NCBI GenBank assembly: GCA_022425805.1
Contig: JAKMEQ010000037.1
Coordinates: 1 to 38,002 of the forward strand
Length of the DNA: 38,002 nucleotides
Direction of reading: 5' to 3'
From: Acidimicrobiales bacterium
GTDB lineage: Bacteria > Actinomycetota > Acidimicrobiia > Acidimicrobiales > UBA8592
The position numbers and the translations under genes are program-made. Positions 18,136-27,228 of the stretch are shown here, one piece after another. The number at the start of each line of letters is the position of its first letter. Within the stretch, counting starts at the first letter, position 1. The notes under the pieces were generated by a model that was given only the letters and a program-made list of their open reading frames with translations, ran no database searches and was not told where the DNA came from.

Positions 18136-20070
18136 ATGGCATTTACTCCAGATATTCTTCCAATCCTCGAGTCAGACGATGAGATTGCATCTATCCTTTC
18201 TCATGCTGGAACGGAACTTCCTCCTCTCCTTCCTGCGCTTGCGTATGCACTGGGTGACCTGTCACTTCTTGATAAGGATCTTTGGCTAAATCCGACGAAA
18301 TCACTTGAAGAACAGGGAGGGTGGACTCTTGAGGAGCAGAATCGTTGTCGCGACATCGCTTTGAGAGCTATCCAACGCTTACGAAAAGGTGAAGCACGCA
18401 CTTCAGCACCAACACCCGAAGAGTTACGTTCTATCATGTCATGGGCATGTGGGACTAAACTTGACGGATCATATCTAGAGATGCTCCGTGAAGAACTTGC
18501 TCCAGAAAACATAGATTTACGGGCACCAGATTGGTCAAAAGATACGTTAGATCCAGATCGTGATTTTACTGTAGCAATTATTGGTGCAGGTATGTCTGGC
18601 ATTTTAGCTGCATACCGACTTAAACAAGCTGGAGTGCAGTTTGTCATCTTTGAAAAAAATGACGCCATCGGTGGTACGTGGTTAGACAACACATATCCCG
18701 GCTGCCGAGTTGACGTTTCAAATCACGTTTATTGCTATTCGTTTATGCAAAAACATGACTGGCCACATTTCCATTCAACACAGGAAGTTCTTCTAGAATA
18801 TTTCAATGACTGTGCAGATATGTTCGATATCCGTGACCACATACGGTTCACGACTGAAGTTTCCTCGTCCGTATGGGATGAAGATACCGGTACCTGGAAT
18901 TTAAATCTTGTATCAGACGATAGGGAGGAAGCTTTTTCTTGCCATAGTATTATCAGCGCTGTCGGCCAACTAAACCGCCCTTCGTTCCCTGATATCGCTG
19001 GAAGAGACTCCTTCGACGGGCCATCCTGGCATTCTGCACGTTGGAACCATGAGGCAGAATTAGAAGGAAAACATGTTGCCGTGATTGGGACCGGCTGCAG
19101 TGCCGTCCAGTTTATTCCTCGAGTTGCGGAGATTGCAGCATCTACGACAGTCTTTCAACGAACCCCGAACTGGTTAATGCCGAGACCGCAATATCAAAAA
19201 GAGTTGCCCGAGAGTTTACTTTGGTGTTTCAACCACCTTCCTTATTACAACAACTGGTTTCGTCTGCATCTTTTCTGGCGGAGCCATGAAGGGCTTCTAC
19301 CCCGACTGGAAGTAGATCCACTCTGGGGTGACCATGGTGATAATTCTGTGAGTGCGAGTAACCATGAATTGGGATTGATGTTACGTTTGTATCTGCAAAG
19401 CGAATTCTCAGAACGACCTGATCTGCTGGAGAAAGTCACCCCGAATTACACTACAGGTGCAAAGAGGTTTGTGATTGATGACGGTTTATGGGCTACAACC
19501 CTGCAACGTCCTGATGTGACATTGTGTACGGATTCAATTGCAAGTATAACCACTGAGGGTTTGATCACAGAAGACGGAACTTTTTATGATGTTGATGCAA
19601 TCATCTATGGGACCGGTTTTAAGGCTTCAGAGTTTCTAACACCAATGAAGATCGTTGGAAAAGGTGGAGTCAGCCTCCACGAACAGTGGGATGGCGATGC
19701 TCAAGCTTATTTAGGGATTGTGAGTCCGAACTTCCCCAACTTGTTCTTCCTATATGGCCCGAACACAAATATCGTGATAAATGGAAGCATAATTTATTTC
19801 TCTGAATGTGAAGTGCATTACGTCACCCGCTATATCCGCCATCTCCTAGAGAACAAAATCACAGCTCTGGATGTGAAACCTGATGTTCATGATCAGTACA
19901 ACATTAAAATCGATGAAGGAAATGAAAAAATGGCATGGGGGATATCCACGGTCAACAGTTGGTATAAGAATACAAATGGGCGGGTATCCCAGAACTGGCC
20001 GTTCTCACTGTTGGAGTACTGGAATCAAACACAAGAACTCAATCCAGATGACTATATAGAGTTACAATGA
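18136..20070 (+). CDS. HAPMO-like Baeyer-Villiger monooxygenase
   Basis: A 644-residue flavoprotein. After an N-terminal extension of about 140 residues comes the FAD motif GAGMSG (150-155), a GGTWLDNTYPGCRVD block, then the Baeyer-Villiger fingerprint FDGPSWHSARWN (293-304) and the NADPH motif GTGCSA (318-323). The length and extension match 4-hydroxyacetophenone monooxygenase (HAPMO) rather than cyclohexanone monooxygenase. The fingerprint normally ends in Trp-Pro or Trp-Asp; here it is Trp303-Asn304. The enzyme should insert oxygen next to a ketone, giving an ester or lactone. The ATG at 18136 follows AGAGG. An alpha/beta hydrolase and a CoA transferase follow on the same strand, which fits ester cleavage and CoA activation as next steps. 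Confidence 0.88.
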   Translation: MAFTPDILPILESDDEIASILSHAGTELPPLLPALAYALGDLSLLDKDLWLNPTKSLEEQGGWTLEEQNRCRDIALRAIQRLRKGEARTSAPTPEELRSIMSWACGTKLDGSYLEMLREELAPENIDLRAPDWSKDTLDPDRDFTVAIIGAGMSGILAAYRLKQAGVQFVIFEKNDAIGGTWLDNTYPGCRVDVSNHVYCYSFMQKHDWPHFHSTQEVLLEYFNDCADMFDIRDHIRFTTEVSSSVWDEDTGTWNLNLVSDDREEAFSCHSIISAVGQLNRPSFPDIAGRDSFDGPSWHSARWNHEAELEGKHVAVIGTGCSAVQFIPRVAEIAASTTVFQRTPNWLMPRPQYQKELPESLLWCFNHLPYYNNWFRLHLFWRSHEGLLPRLEVDPLWGDHGDNSVSASNHELGLMLRLYLQSEFSERPDLLEKVTPNYTTGAKRFVIDDGLWATTLQRPDVTLCTDSIASITTEGLITEDGTFYDVDAIIYGTGFKASEFLTPMKIVGKGGVSLHEQWDGDAQAYLGIVSPNFPNLFFLYGPNTNIVINGSIIYFSECEVHYVTRYIRHLLENKITALDVKPDVHDQYNIKIDEGNEKMAWGISTVNSWYKNTNGRVSQNWPFSLLEYWNQTQELNPDDYIELQ

Positions 20071-20110
20071 CGCTCTATCGAGCGAACTTGAAACCCCATG
20101 AAGGTTATGT

Positions 20111-20782
20111 ATGAACAATAAACAGGTAATGCTAGATGTATACGAACAAGGCGAAGGTATTCCTGCCATATACACGCATGGATGGGCTGACGACCGCACA
20201 GCATGGGATGGAGTGATTAACTCCCTCGAAAATCATGCACGAAATATATCTTGGAGTCTTCGCGGCCATGGTAAATCAGATGCTCCACCCCCAGGGAATT
20301 ACACACGAGACCACACATTGGATGATTTAGCTCGCATTGTCGATATCAGCGACGACCCTGTTGTCCTTATTGGTCATTCACTTGGTGGATATCTTTCTCT
20401 TGCCTATGCTCTTCAACATCCAGATCGTGTCCGTGCATTGGTTTTGATAGCAGCAGGGCCAGGGTTTCGGAAGGAAGAAACACGAGAACAGTGGAACACA
20501 TCCGTTCAAGCTTCTGCCAAAAAAATGGACATCCCTGCAGGAAGTGAAGAAGCAGCGTTACATGTTGATTCATGGGTGATTGATTCACTCGAGGATATTA
20601 CAGTTCCCGTACTTGTTATTGTGGGAGAGAACGACAAACGGTTCGCTGCATCTATGGCTGTGTTTGAAAAATATCTGGATGTCAAAGCTTCTGTTATTGT
20701 TCCTGGAGCAGGCCATTCGGTACATAAAAAACATTTCAGACCAGTTGCTACAGCAATTCAAGGCTTCTTATCTAAGATCTGA
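20111..20782 (+). CDS. Alpha/beta hydrolase (probable esterase/lactonase)
   Basis: A compact 223-residue alpha/beta hydrolase. The nucleophile is Ser90 in GHSLGG, the acid is probably Asp175 (VGENDKR) and the base His202 (GAGHSVH); THGW near residue 22-25 supplies the oxyanion hole. It is shorter than the usual 260-280 residues because the cap region is minimal. It begins 40 bases after the Baeyer-Villiger monooxygenase and is therefore likely to hydrolyse the ester or lactone made by it. No signal peptide is seen. Confidence 0.87.
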   Translation: MNNKQVMLDVYEQGEGIPAIYTHGWADDRTAWDGVINSLENHARNISWSLRGHGKSDAPPPGNYTRDHTLDDLARIVDISDDPVVLIGHSLGGYLSLAYALQHPDRVRALVLIAAGPGFRKEETREQWNTSVQASAKKMDIPAGSEEAALHVDSWVIDSLEDITVPVLVIVGENDKRFAASMAVFEKYLDVKASVIVPGAGHSVHKKHFRPVATAIQGFLSKI

Positions 20783-20867
20783 CCTAAACGCGTTAGAAAA
20801 TCTATCAAACTGGTTGAGATAATTCTTAGCTTGTAAGGTCACGAATATGTATGAATCCATAAGCAAT

Positions 20868-20873
20868 AGGAGG
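20868..20873 (+). promoter_or_regulatory. Consensus Shine-Dalgarno of the CoA transferase gene
   Basis: A perfect AGGAGG five bases before the ATG at 20879, the strongest ribosome binding site in the window, suggests this gene is translated well and independently of the gene 96 bases upstream. Confidence 0.85.
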
Positions 20874-20878
20874 ATCTA

Positions 20879-22078
20879 ATGGCGGGACCACTAGATGGTA
20901 TAAAAGTCATTGACATGTCAGCTGTGATTTCTGGTCCTATGGCCTGTCAAGTCCTTGCTGATCAGGGAGCTGATGTGATCAAGATCGAACCATTGGGAAT
21001 AGGCGATATAACAAGGATTGGGGGATTCCGTGTAGGCGATATTTCTGCCATGTTCGCGACAGTGAATCGGGGGAAACGATCGGTCGCTCTCGACCTTTCA
21101 CAAGAAGAAGGCGTATCTATCCTGAAGAAAATGGTGGAAACGGCAGATGTACTGGTTCAGAATTTCCGCCCCGGTGCTGTTGATCGGATGGGAGTCGGAC
21201 CTGACACAATGCTAGAAATCAATCCGGAACTGATTTATGTATCTATTTCTGGATTTGGGGCAGACGGGCCATATAGCGATTGGCGAGTATACGATCCGAT
21301 TATCCAATCAATTTCTGGAGTTGTTTCAATCCAACAAAGTCCAGAAATCCCCATTCCTGATCTTGTTCGAACAATTGTGTGCGACAAAACCACAGCTTTA
21401 ACTGCAGCTACTGCAATTAGTTCCGCTCTTTTCGCTCGGGCATCAGGAAAATCATCTGGTCAACATATTGAAATTCCTATGCTTGACGCTGCCATTTATT
21501 GGTTATGGCCAGACGTGTTCATGGGACATACCCTCTGGGATGATGACGTTGTTCCTGGGGCTCTCATCTACCAGATCTACAGGCTGCAACAGACCGCTGA
21601 CGGGCACCTCGTTTATTTTTCTGCTTCTGATAAGGAATTCGCTGGACTCACTAAAGCTTTGGAGCATCCGGAATGGTTAGAAGATCCACGGTTTTCTTCG
21701 CCTGCAAAACGGCAGGAGTCTGAAAATTTTGAGGCGTTGGGTGGGCTTCTCCACGACGCGTTCCTCAAGTTTACTACGGATGATATTATGGAGCGTCTCC
21801 GAACAGAAGAGGTGCCTGCAGCTCAAGTAAATACTGTCGATGAAGTTTTTACTGATCCTCAGGTTATAAACAACGAAATTATCGTTGAATGGGAACATTC
21901 TGATGCAGGACTAATGAAAATGGCAAAACCTCCTGTTCGGTGGGGGACAACGAAACCCGATCTAACGTGGTCAACAGACCATGTCGGGCAAAGCACACTA
22001 GAAGTATTAGACGAATATGGCTTCGATCAAGAGGAAATTAGCATACTTAAAAAGAAGGGAATTATCCCAGAAACCTGA
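20879..22078 (+). CDS. Class III CoA transferase (CaiB/BaiF/Frc family)
   Basis: A 399-residue family III CoA transferase. The N-terminus has the usual LDGIKVIDMSAVISGPMACQ start and VIKIEP; Asp169 in IVCDKTTA sits where formyl-CoA transferase has its catalytic aspartate. Such enzymes move CoA from a donor acyl-CoA to a free acid. Here the gene closes the unit with the Baeyer-Villiger monooxygenase and the hydrolase, which suggests it activates the acid released by ester cleavage. Other carnitine-, oxalate- or bile-acid-type substrates cannot be excluded. The stop is five bases from the convergent tatA stop. Confidence 0.92.
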   Translation: MAGPLDGIKVIDMSAVISGPMACQVLADQGADVIKIEPLGIGDITRIGGFRVGDISAMFATVNRGKRSVALDLSQEEGVSILKKMVETADVLVQNFRPGAVDRMGVGPDTMLEINPELIYVSISGFGADGPYSDWRVYDPIIQSISGVVSIQQSPEIPIPDLVRTIVCDKTTALTAATAISSALFARASGKSSGQHIEIPMLDAAIYWLWPDVFMGHTLWDDDVVPGALIYQIYRLQQTADGHLVYFSASDKEFAGLTKALEHPEWLEDPRFSSPAKRQESENFEALGGLLHDAFLKFTTDDIMERLRTEEVPAAQVNTVDEVFTDPQVINNEIIVEWEHSDAGLMKMAKPPVRWGTTKPDLTWSTDHVGQSTLEVLDEYGFDQEEISILKKKGIIPET

Positions 22079-22083
22079 ATTCT

Positions 22084-22266
22084 TTAGTTCTGTTGCTCAG
22101 GGCTGGACTCGTCCGCCGCATCCGTCGGTTCTTCACGGAGGCCAGTTTTAAACTCATTTAGAGACCTCCCGAGGGAACGTGCAACCCCAGGAATTTTCTT
22201 CCCGCCGAACAAAGCAAGTAGAACAATCAAAATGATAATGAGTTCGGGGGTACCGACGCTGCCCAT
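22084..22266 (-). CDS. tatA: Sec-independent translocase subunit TatA
   Basis: A 60-residue protein with the TatA/E layout: a short periplasmic N-terminus, one hydrophobic helix (PELIIILIVLLALFGG), the FGGKKIPG hinge, an amphipathic helix (VARSLGRSLNEFKTGL) and a short acidic tail. TatA forms the pore of the twin-arginine export pathway in the cytoplasmic membrane. The ATG at 22266 has GGAAG upstream. It lies 66 bases after glcF on the same strand and may be part of that transcript; none of the Glc proteins shows a twin-arginine signal, so the linkage is probably not functional. Confidence 0.9.
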   Translation of the reverse strand: MGSVGTPELIIILIVLLALFGGKKIPGVARSLGRSLNEFKTGLREEPTDAADESSPEQQN

Positions 22267-22332
22267 AGTCTTCTTCCTTTTTTTCGCCCAGTCTTTCTTT
22301 TAAGGATACCCCAAAGAGGGCATACTCACTTT

Positions 22333-23505
22333 CTATAAATCACTAGGAATAGTTTTTAGCGAGATAGCCTCATCAATAATATCCATCGGATGCCGAATAT
22401 CGATACCTCCTTGTTGGAGGTGCATTGAACATCCGGGATTTGCACTAGCAACGACGTCACACTGCTTTTCGTTAATCACAGCTATTTTTTGATCGCGTGC
22501 CTTGGATGCAAGATCGGGTTGGAATATAGAGAAAGCGCCTCCGGCGCCGCAACATAATCCATCATCGTTAAGTTCTATGACCTCATCGACAAAGGGTTCA
22601 AGAACATTTCGAACTGCTCTATGCGATCGTTGAACATGACGTAAATGGCATGGGTCTTGAATAGCAACTCGAAGAGAAAGCTTGCTCGATACTGCGAAAG
22701 TCTCGATATGCTTTTCAACCCATTCATGAATATCAAAGATTCGGGAACTGAACGCCAAAGCTTCCTCCGTTCCAAGGAGATGCCCGTAATCTTTGAGAGC
22801 TGCACCACATCCAGCTGAATCTACTAGAATCGGACGCTCATTATCAGATAAGGAATTGATAACATTTTCCGCTATTTCTTGCGCTTTGGTTCCAAGCCCA
22901 GCGTGAGTATGGAGAGCTCCGCAACAAGGAACTCTGTCTCCTGTAGGTGTAACACCAAAGCCCAGGTGTTCAAGAACCCTTTTCCCAGCTTGATGTGTCT
23001 CTCGTTGCCATGCATCCATGACGCACCCGGTGAAAAGGTACACATCGGTCCCGGAAGGTATAAGGGGTTTGTTGAAGAAAGGAATATTCTTTGGGATAGC
23101 AAACCGTTTCGGAATAAGGTGCACCTTATTAGCTATAGTCAACAATCGACTCAGAAAACGAAGGAGACGGGGTCGGGTAAGCACATGGTAGGGAATCCGT
23201 TGCCACCTAGGAAGAATCCGGTTTTCTTGAACCAGCGTTTTTCTAGTTTGTTCTATTAACGACCCGTAAGGAACTCCACTAGGACATGCAGGTTCACAAC
23301 CACGGCATTGGATGCAGGTTTCAAAGGATGCCAACGCTTCTTTCGTTACCATCTGGTCGTTTGTTTGAATCTCCTGCATAAGCCGTATTCGCCCACGAGG
23401 AGAAAGCGCTTCTTCTCCGGTGATGCGAAAGGTCGGGCAATGCGGGAGGCAGAGACCACAGTGAACGCACGTATTAAGCTCCTCCGAATCAAGTTTTAGA
23501 TCCAT
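22333..23505 (-). CDS. glcF: Glycolate oxidase iron-sulfur subunit GlcF
   Basis: A 390-residue protein with two N-terminal [4Fe-4S] ferredoxin motifs (Cys13, 16, 19, 23 in CVHCGLCLPHCP; Cys64, 67, 70, 74 in CIQCRGCEPACP). These are followed by two CCG cysteine-rich domains (PCCGALH with SAGCG; LCCGAGGAF with NPGCSMH). This is the architecture of GlcF, which passes electrons from the FAD subunits of glycolate oxidase to the quinone pool. The ATG at 23505 follows GGAG by six bases and lies two bases after the glcE stop. The order glcD-glcE-glcF matches the E. coli operon core. Confidence 0.93.
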   Translation of the reverse strand: MDLKLDSEELNTCVHCGLCLPHCPTFRITGEEALSPRGRIRLMQEIQTNDQMVTKEALASFETCIQCRGCEPACPSGVPYGSLIEQTRKTLVQENRILPRWQRIPYHVLTRPRLLRFLSRLLTIANKVHLIPKRFAIPKNIPFFNKPLIPSGTDVYLFTGCVMDAWQRETHQAGKRVLEHLGFGVTPTGDRVPCCGALHTHAGLGTKAQEIAENVINSLSDNERPILVDSAGCGAALKDYGHLLGTEEALAFSSRIFDIHEWVEKHIETFAVSSKLSLRVAIQDPCHLRHVQRSHRAVRNVLEPFVDEVIELNDDGLCCGAGGAFSIFQPDLASKARDQKIAVINEKQCDVVASANPGCSMHLQQGGIDIRHPMDIIDEAISLKTIPSDL

Positions 23506-23507
23506 TT

Positions 23508-24434
23508 TTAACTCCAGTTGCCTAGGTTACGGCCAGGATTCAGGCGGCTTGTAGGATCAAATTGTTTTTTCATCCGTTCTGTAATCGTTAGAGTTGCTCT
23601 GTCTAGCTTTCGCTCTTCCTGTGGTTGTTCAGCCCAGACTGTCCCAACCCCGATTGAAGCAACAAATCGTCCCATTAAGGTTTTTTCTAAGCTAAAGATA
23701 TCTACCGGCGGTATTGACCATCGATGAGCAGGGAGTGAGGGTCCAGTCTCGCTCTCATACACTTTCCCAGATTTAGTGAGTAAGGCGTATTGTGCGTCTA
23801 CATCGGGTGGGTGCCCTTCTAAATGAACCCAAGTCGTTGTACCATCCCAAAGAATTGCTGAAGGTCTCTGCAAGGTATCAAAAATTATTTTAGGATCCAT
23901 TGATGTTTGGATCCATAGTTGCCGAAGTGGTGTTGGATTTGTTCTCAGAGTTACTTCTGCAATAAACCCTAACGTTCCAAAAGATCCGACCATAAGTTTA
24001 TGAAGGTTAAATCCGGTAACGTTCTTTACAACTGGACCTCCGCAAGTGATGACCTTTCCTTCTGCAGATACATATCGGAGCTGAAGAACGGCATCACGAA
24101 CAGACCCTTTCCCTAATTTGTGGAGATCATTATGGCCGACAGCAATTGCTCCACCAACGGTTCCTCCCCGATCAGGAAGACTGGTTCGTTGCCGGTGATC
24201 AGCAAGGCATGTGTCCAACTCCTGAACAGTAGTTCCAGCTCTGACTGTCACGATCATTTCTTCCGGCTTATATTCCACTAGGCCAGAGGGAGCGGAAATG
24301 ACTGATGTACCTGGTTTTAATAGCCCGTTAAGACCCCACCGTGTTCTATTACCTTCTATAGCTATGGGGAGAGAGGGACCAACCGCCTCGGCAAAGCGAT
24401 TGAGAACCGTATCTATTTTGAGAGTTGCTTTCAT
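23508..24434 (-). CDS. glcE: Glycolate oxidase FAD-binding subunit GlcE
   Basis: A 308-residue FAD_binding_4 protein: GTTVQELDTCLADH, the diphosphate-loop RGGTVGGAIAVGH and VKNVTGFNLHKLMVGSFGTLG are typical of GlcE. It lacks the large substrate-binding C-terminal domain of GlcD and helps form the heterotrimeric glycolate oxidase. The frame can begin at a TTG at 24440, but the ATG at 24434 has GGGAG at good distance and overlaps the glcD stop as ATGA, so it is preferred. The length is a little shorter than E. coli GlcE (about 350 residues). Confidence 0.9.
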   Translation of the reverse strand: MKATLKIDTVLNRFAEAVGPSLPIAIEGNRTRWGLNGLLKPGTSVISAPSGLVEYKPEEMIVTVRAGTTVQELDTCLADHRQRTSLPDRGGTVGGAIAVGHNDLHKLGKGSVRDAVLQLRYVSAEGKVITCGGPVVKNVTGFNLHKLMVGSFGTLGFIAEVTLRTNPTPLRQLWIQTSMDPKIIFDTLQRPSAILWDGTTTWVHLEGHPPDVDAQYALLTKSGKVYESETGPSLPAHRWSIPPVDIFSLEKTLMGRFVASIGVGTVWAEQPQEERKLDRATLTITERMKKQFDPTSRLNPGRNLGNWS

Positions 24435-25909
24435 CCCCAAACTCCCTGAGGAACATTTTTTAATGACTGTATATCAGCGCATGAATGGCCGGCTGGAAGT
24501 ATTTTTCCCGGGTTTGACCTGCATTGAGGGTCAAAAGCATATCGCAATCGGTTTTGATGATTCAGATCTTCTGTGGTGAAGAGCTCATCCATATATGCCT
24601 GTTTTTCTATACCGATACCGTGTTCTCCAGATAAGACACCTCCTGCGTCGAGAGAGATCCTCATAATTTCAGCTCCAGCAGCGTGTACTTTTTCTAGCAT
24701 GCCTTCTTCCCTCGCATCAAACAAAAGCAACGGGTGGAGATTCCCGTCGCCAGCATGGAAGACGTTCATGACAATAAGGTCGTATCTTTCAGCGACTTCG
24801 TTAACTTTTTCTAAAACATCGGCAAGAGCCGATCGGGGGACGACAGTATCGTGAAGGTAATAGTCTGGAGCAATCTGAGCGATAGCTCCAAATGCTGTTT
24901 TTCGTCCCTTCCAGAGTAATTCTCGTTCGTTGTCAGTTTCAGCTACACGAACATCTGTTGCCCCATGCTTAAACCCAATTTCCCGGATATTAGAAGCGTC
25001 TATTTGGACTCCATCAACTAATCCTTCTACTTCAACCAGGAGTACTGCCGCTGCATCAGTTGGATATCCAGCACCAACGAAGCTCTCAACCGCGATGGTG
25101 ATACGCTGATCCATCACTTCCATGGCAGCAGGGACAATTCCAGCTGCGATGACAGCGCTGACCGTCTCAGCGGCGGCACGCATCGAAGAGAACGAGAGGA
25201 GTAAGGTACGGACGGTTGGAGGATTTTTAGTAATACGGACAGCAATTTTAGTTGCTATTCCTAGTGTTCCTTCACTACCTATGAACGCTCCACGAAGATC
25301 GAAGCCGACGGGTTCCGGATCAAGACCACCGATGGTAGCGACTTCTCCATCAGGGAGGACTATTTCAAGAGCCAACACATGGGCGTCGGTCACGCCATAG
25401 GCGAGACAGTGGGGACCTCCGGAATTATTAGCGACATTACCGCCGATAGTGCAGACTTGCTGACTTGAAGGATCAGGAGCAAAATGGAATCCAAAGGGTT
25501 GTAGGTAACGACTTAGATCAAGGTTGATCACGCCAGGCTCAACCCAAGCGACTCGATTGTCAATATCTATTTCGAGAATTTTATTCATTTTAGTCATTAC
25601 CACCACTACAGGTGCTCCCAATGGGATAGCTCCTCCCGCAAGTCCGGTTCCTGCACCACGAGCAACAATCGAACGTCCATGTTTTTCTGAGATGCGCATG
25701 ATTGTTTGCACTTCTCGGGTTGTTATAGGGAAACAAATTGGACCGGCGTTTCCTTCATCAAAAACGGAAGAATCGTGGGAGTGAAGGAATCGTTCAGTCG
25801 CATCAAAACGTACCCGCTCTGGGGATAGGGCTGCTACGAGTTCCGCTACAAATACATCTTCAAAGACTGATGGTTTAATAAGGTTTTTAATTTTATCTAT
25901 GAATGACAC
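24431..25909 (-). CDS. glcD: Glycolate oxidase catalytic subunit GlcD
   Basis: A 492-residue FAD-linked oxidase with an FAD_binding_4 domain (VARGAGTGLAGGAIP, GGNVANNSGGPHCLAYG, GSEGTLGIATK) and an FAD-oxidase_C domain with the metal-site segment NVFHAGDGNLHP and the C-terminal SGEHGIG motif. It should oxidise glycolate (or D-lactate) to glyoxylate (or pyruvate). The neighbours GlcE and GlcF favour glycolate. Glycolate is a major algal exudate, which would suit an aquatic organism. The start is a GTG at 25909 with AAGGG seven bases upstream. It diverges from the phosphotransferase gene across 156 bases that should contain both promoters. Confidence 0.93.
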   Translation of the reverse strand: MSFIDKIKNLIKPSVFEDVFVAELVAALSPERVRFDATERFLHSHDSSVFDEGNAGPICFPITTREVQTIMRISEKHGRSIVARGAGTGLAGGAIPLGAPVVVVMTKMNKILEIDIDNRVAWVEPGVINLDLSRYLQPFGFHFAPDPSSQQVCTIGGNVANNSGGPHCLAYGVTDAHVLALEIVLPDGEVATIGGLDPEPVGFDLRGAFIGSEGTLGIATKIAVRITKNPPTVRTLLLSFSSMRAAAETVSAVIAAGIVPAAMEVMDQRITIAVESFVGAGYPTDAAAVLLVEVEGLVDGVQIDASNIREIGFKHGATDVRVAETDNERELLWKGRKTAFGAIAQIAPDYYLHDTVVPRSALADVLEKVNEVAERYDLIVMNVFHAGDGNLHPLLLFDAREEGMLEKVHAAGAEIMRISLDAGGVLSGEHGIGIEKQAYMDELFTTEDLNHQNRLRYAFDPQCRSNPGKILPAGHSCADIQSLKNVPQGVWG

Positions 25910-26065
25910 AGAGCACCCTTAGTTGTTCTTCCTCTTTCAGGGTAGTCATATTGACAGGCAGGCCGGTGCAGGAGAGCGTCAAACCCTGAGACGTTTTTTA
26001 TTCTCTATTTGACACAGCGGCAGAGGGTTGAGAATGTAGGGAAAATTCATTAATTGGAGACTTGC

Positions 26066-27148
26066 ATGGATATTCCTTTATTGCCTTCTGAGATAACCCC
26101 AGACTGGTTGACGACTGCTCTACGTTCTAACGAATCTTTCAGTGATGTAGAGGTTGCTTCACTAGCGATACAGGACATAGGTGCAGGAACTGGCATCTTC
26201 GGAGAGATCGGCCTCTTGAGAGTAGAATATGTGGTGCAAGGGAAAGCACCAGATTCACTAGTTATAAAAATGCCATGTGTGGAACCTGAGAACCTCGCTG
26301 TTGCACATGCCTTAGGTATCTACCAAAGAGAATTGAACTTTTTTTCTCATATTGCCCCATCAGCAAGTTTGCGTGTACCGGATTGCTATTACTCATATAT
26401 GGACTCGGATGGCCGTTTCGTTCTGCTCTTAGAGAATTTATCCGTAAATTACGTTGTAGGGGACCAGATCGTTGGAGCAACTGATGAGCAGGTCATTAAT
26501 GCTGTTGAAACGCTCGCGCAATTCCACATTGACTGGTGGGAGAAAGAAGACTTGTCATCTTTATCGTGGTTGCCTGTTCCTGATGACCCGGCTTATATGG
26601 CTGCGGTTCCAAATATTTACCGTGCTGGCTTACCGGTGCTCATCCAAGACTGGTCTGATCGTGTTCCTGCAGAAAGCATCACGATAGCGCAAGAGATCGA
26701 ACCCGATTTTGAGAATCTGATGCTGATGTTCGCAGGAGGTCCACATACGTTTAGTCATGCTGATACAAGGTTAGACAACTTATTCTTTGCCCGCGATAAA
26801 TCATCTGACGTAGCTTTCATAGACTTTCAACTATGTTTGAAGGCCCGGGGGGTAAACGACATAGCTTATTTGGTCGGAAACAGCGTACCGAAAGAATTAG
26901 CAGCGGAACATTGGGAACGGTACCTACGAAAATGGCTTGATCGTATTCAAGCTGCAGGCATTTTGTATTCTTGGGATGATGCTATTTCCCACTATCGGCA
27001 GGCAGTTCTTTATTATACGGTCGGCGCGATGTCATTAATAGGTTCATTTGATACTGGAAATGAGCGTGGGGCCGCCATGGCGGAAGCATACGTGACACGT
27101 ATCTTTAATCATGTCGTTGATATTGAAGCAGCGAGAGTTTTTCGATAA
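26066..27148 (+). CDS. APH-type phosphotransferase (small-molecule kinase)
   Basis: A 360-residue kinase-like protein. Lys68 (LVIKMP) is in the ATP-binding lobe position; HADTRLDN (His231, Asp233, Asn238) is the Brenner catalytic loop and IDFQ (Asp253) the metal-binding motif. The layout is that of the aminoglycoside phosphotransferase/ecdysteroid-kinase-like group, which includes many environmental kinases of unknown small-molecule substrates. Antibiotic resistance should not be inferred. The frame begins with a TTG at 26054, but the ATG at 26066 has GGAG six bases upstream and is preferred. A second member lies at 28008. Confidence 0.82.
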   Translation: MDIPLLPSEITPDWLTTALRSNESFSDVEVASLAIQDIGAGTGIFGEIGLLRVEYVVQGKAPDSLVIKMPCVEPENLAVAHALGIYQRELNFFSHIAPSASLRVPDCYYSYMDSDGRFVLLLENLSVNYVVGDQIVGATDEQVINAVETLAQFHIDWWEKEDLSSLSWLPVPDDPAYMAAVPNIYRAGLPVLIQDWSDRVPAESITIAQEIEPDFENLMLMFAGGPHTFSHADTRLDNLFFARDKSSDVAFIDFQLCLKARGVNDIAYLVGNSVPKELAAEHWERYLRKWLDRIQAAGILYSWDDAISHYRQAVLYYTVGAMSLIGSFDTGNERGAAMAEAYVTRIFNHVVDIEAARVFR

Positions 27149-27228
27149 TCCATCTTTACCTTGAAACCGTCTTCTTGTAATCAGAATGGGAGAAAAGGTT
27201 CCGTAGTCTTTCCGGCCCTGCCCCTCTT

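Noticed and set aside
25974-26001. Short CGTC/GACG hairpin followed by a T-run before the first kinase gene
   Set aside because: The stem is only four base pairs, and it sits between divergent genes where a terminator is not expected.
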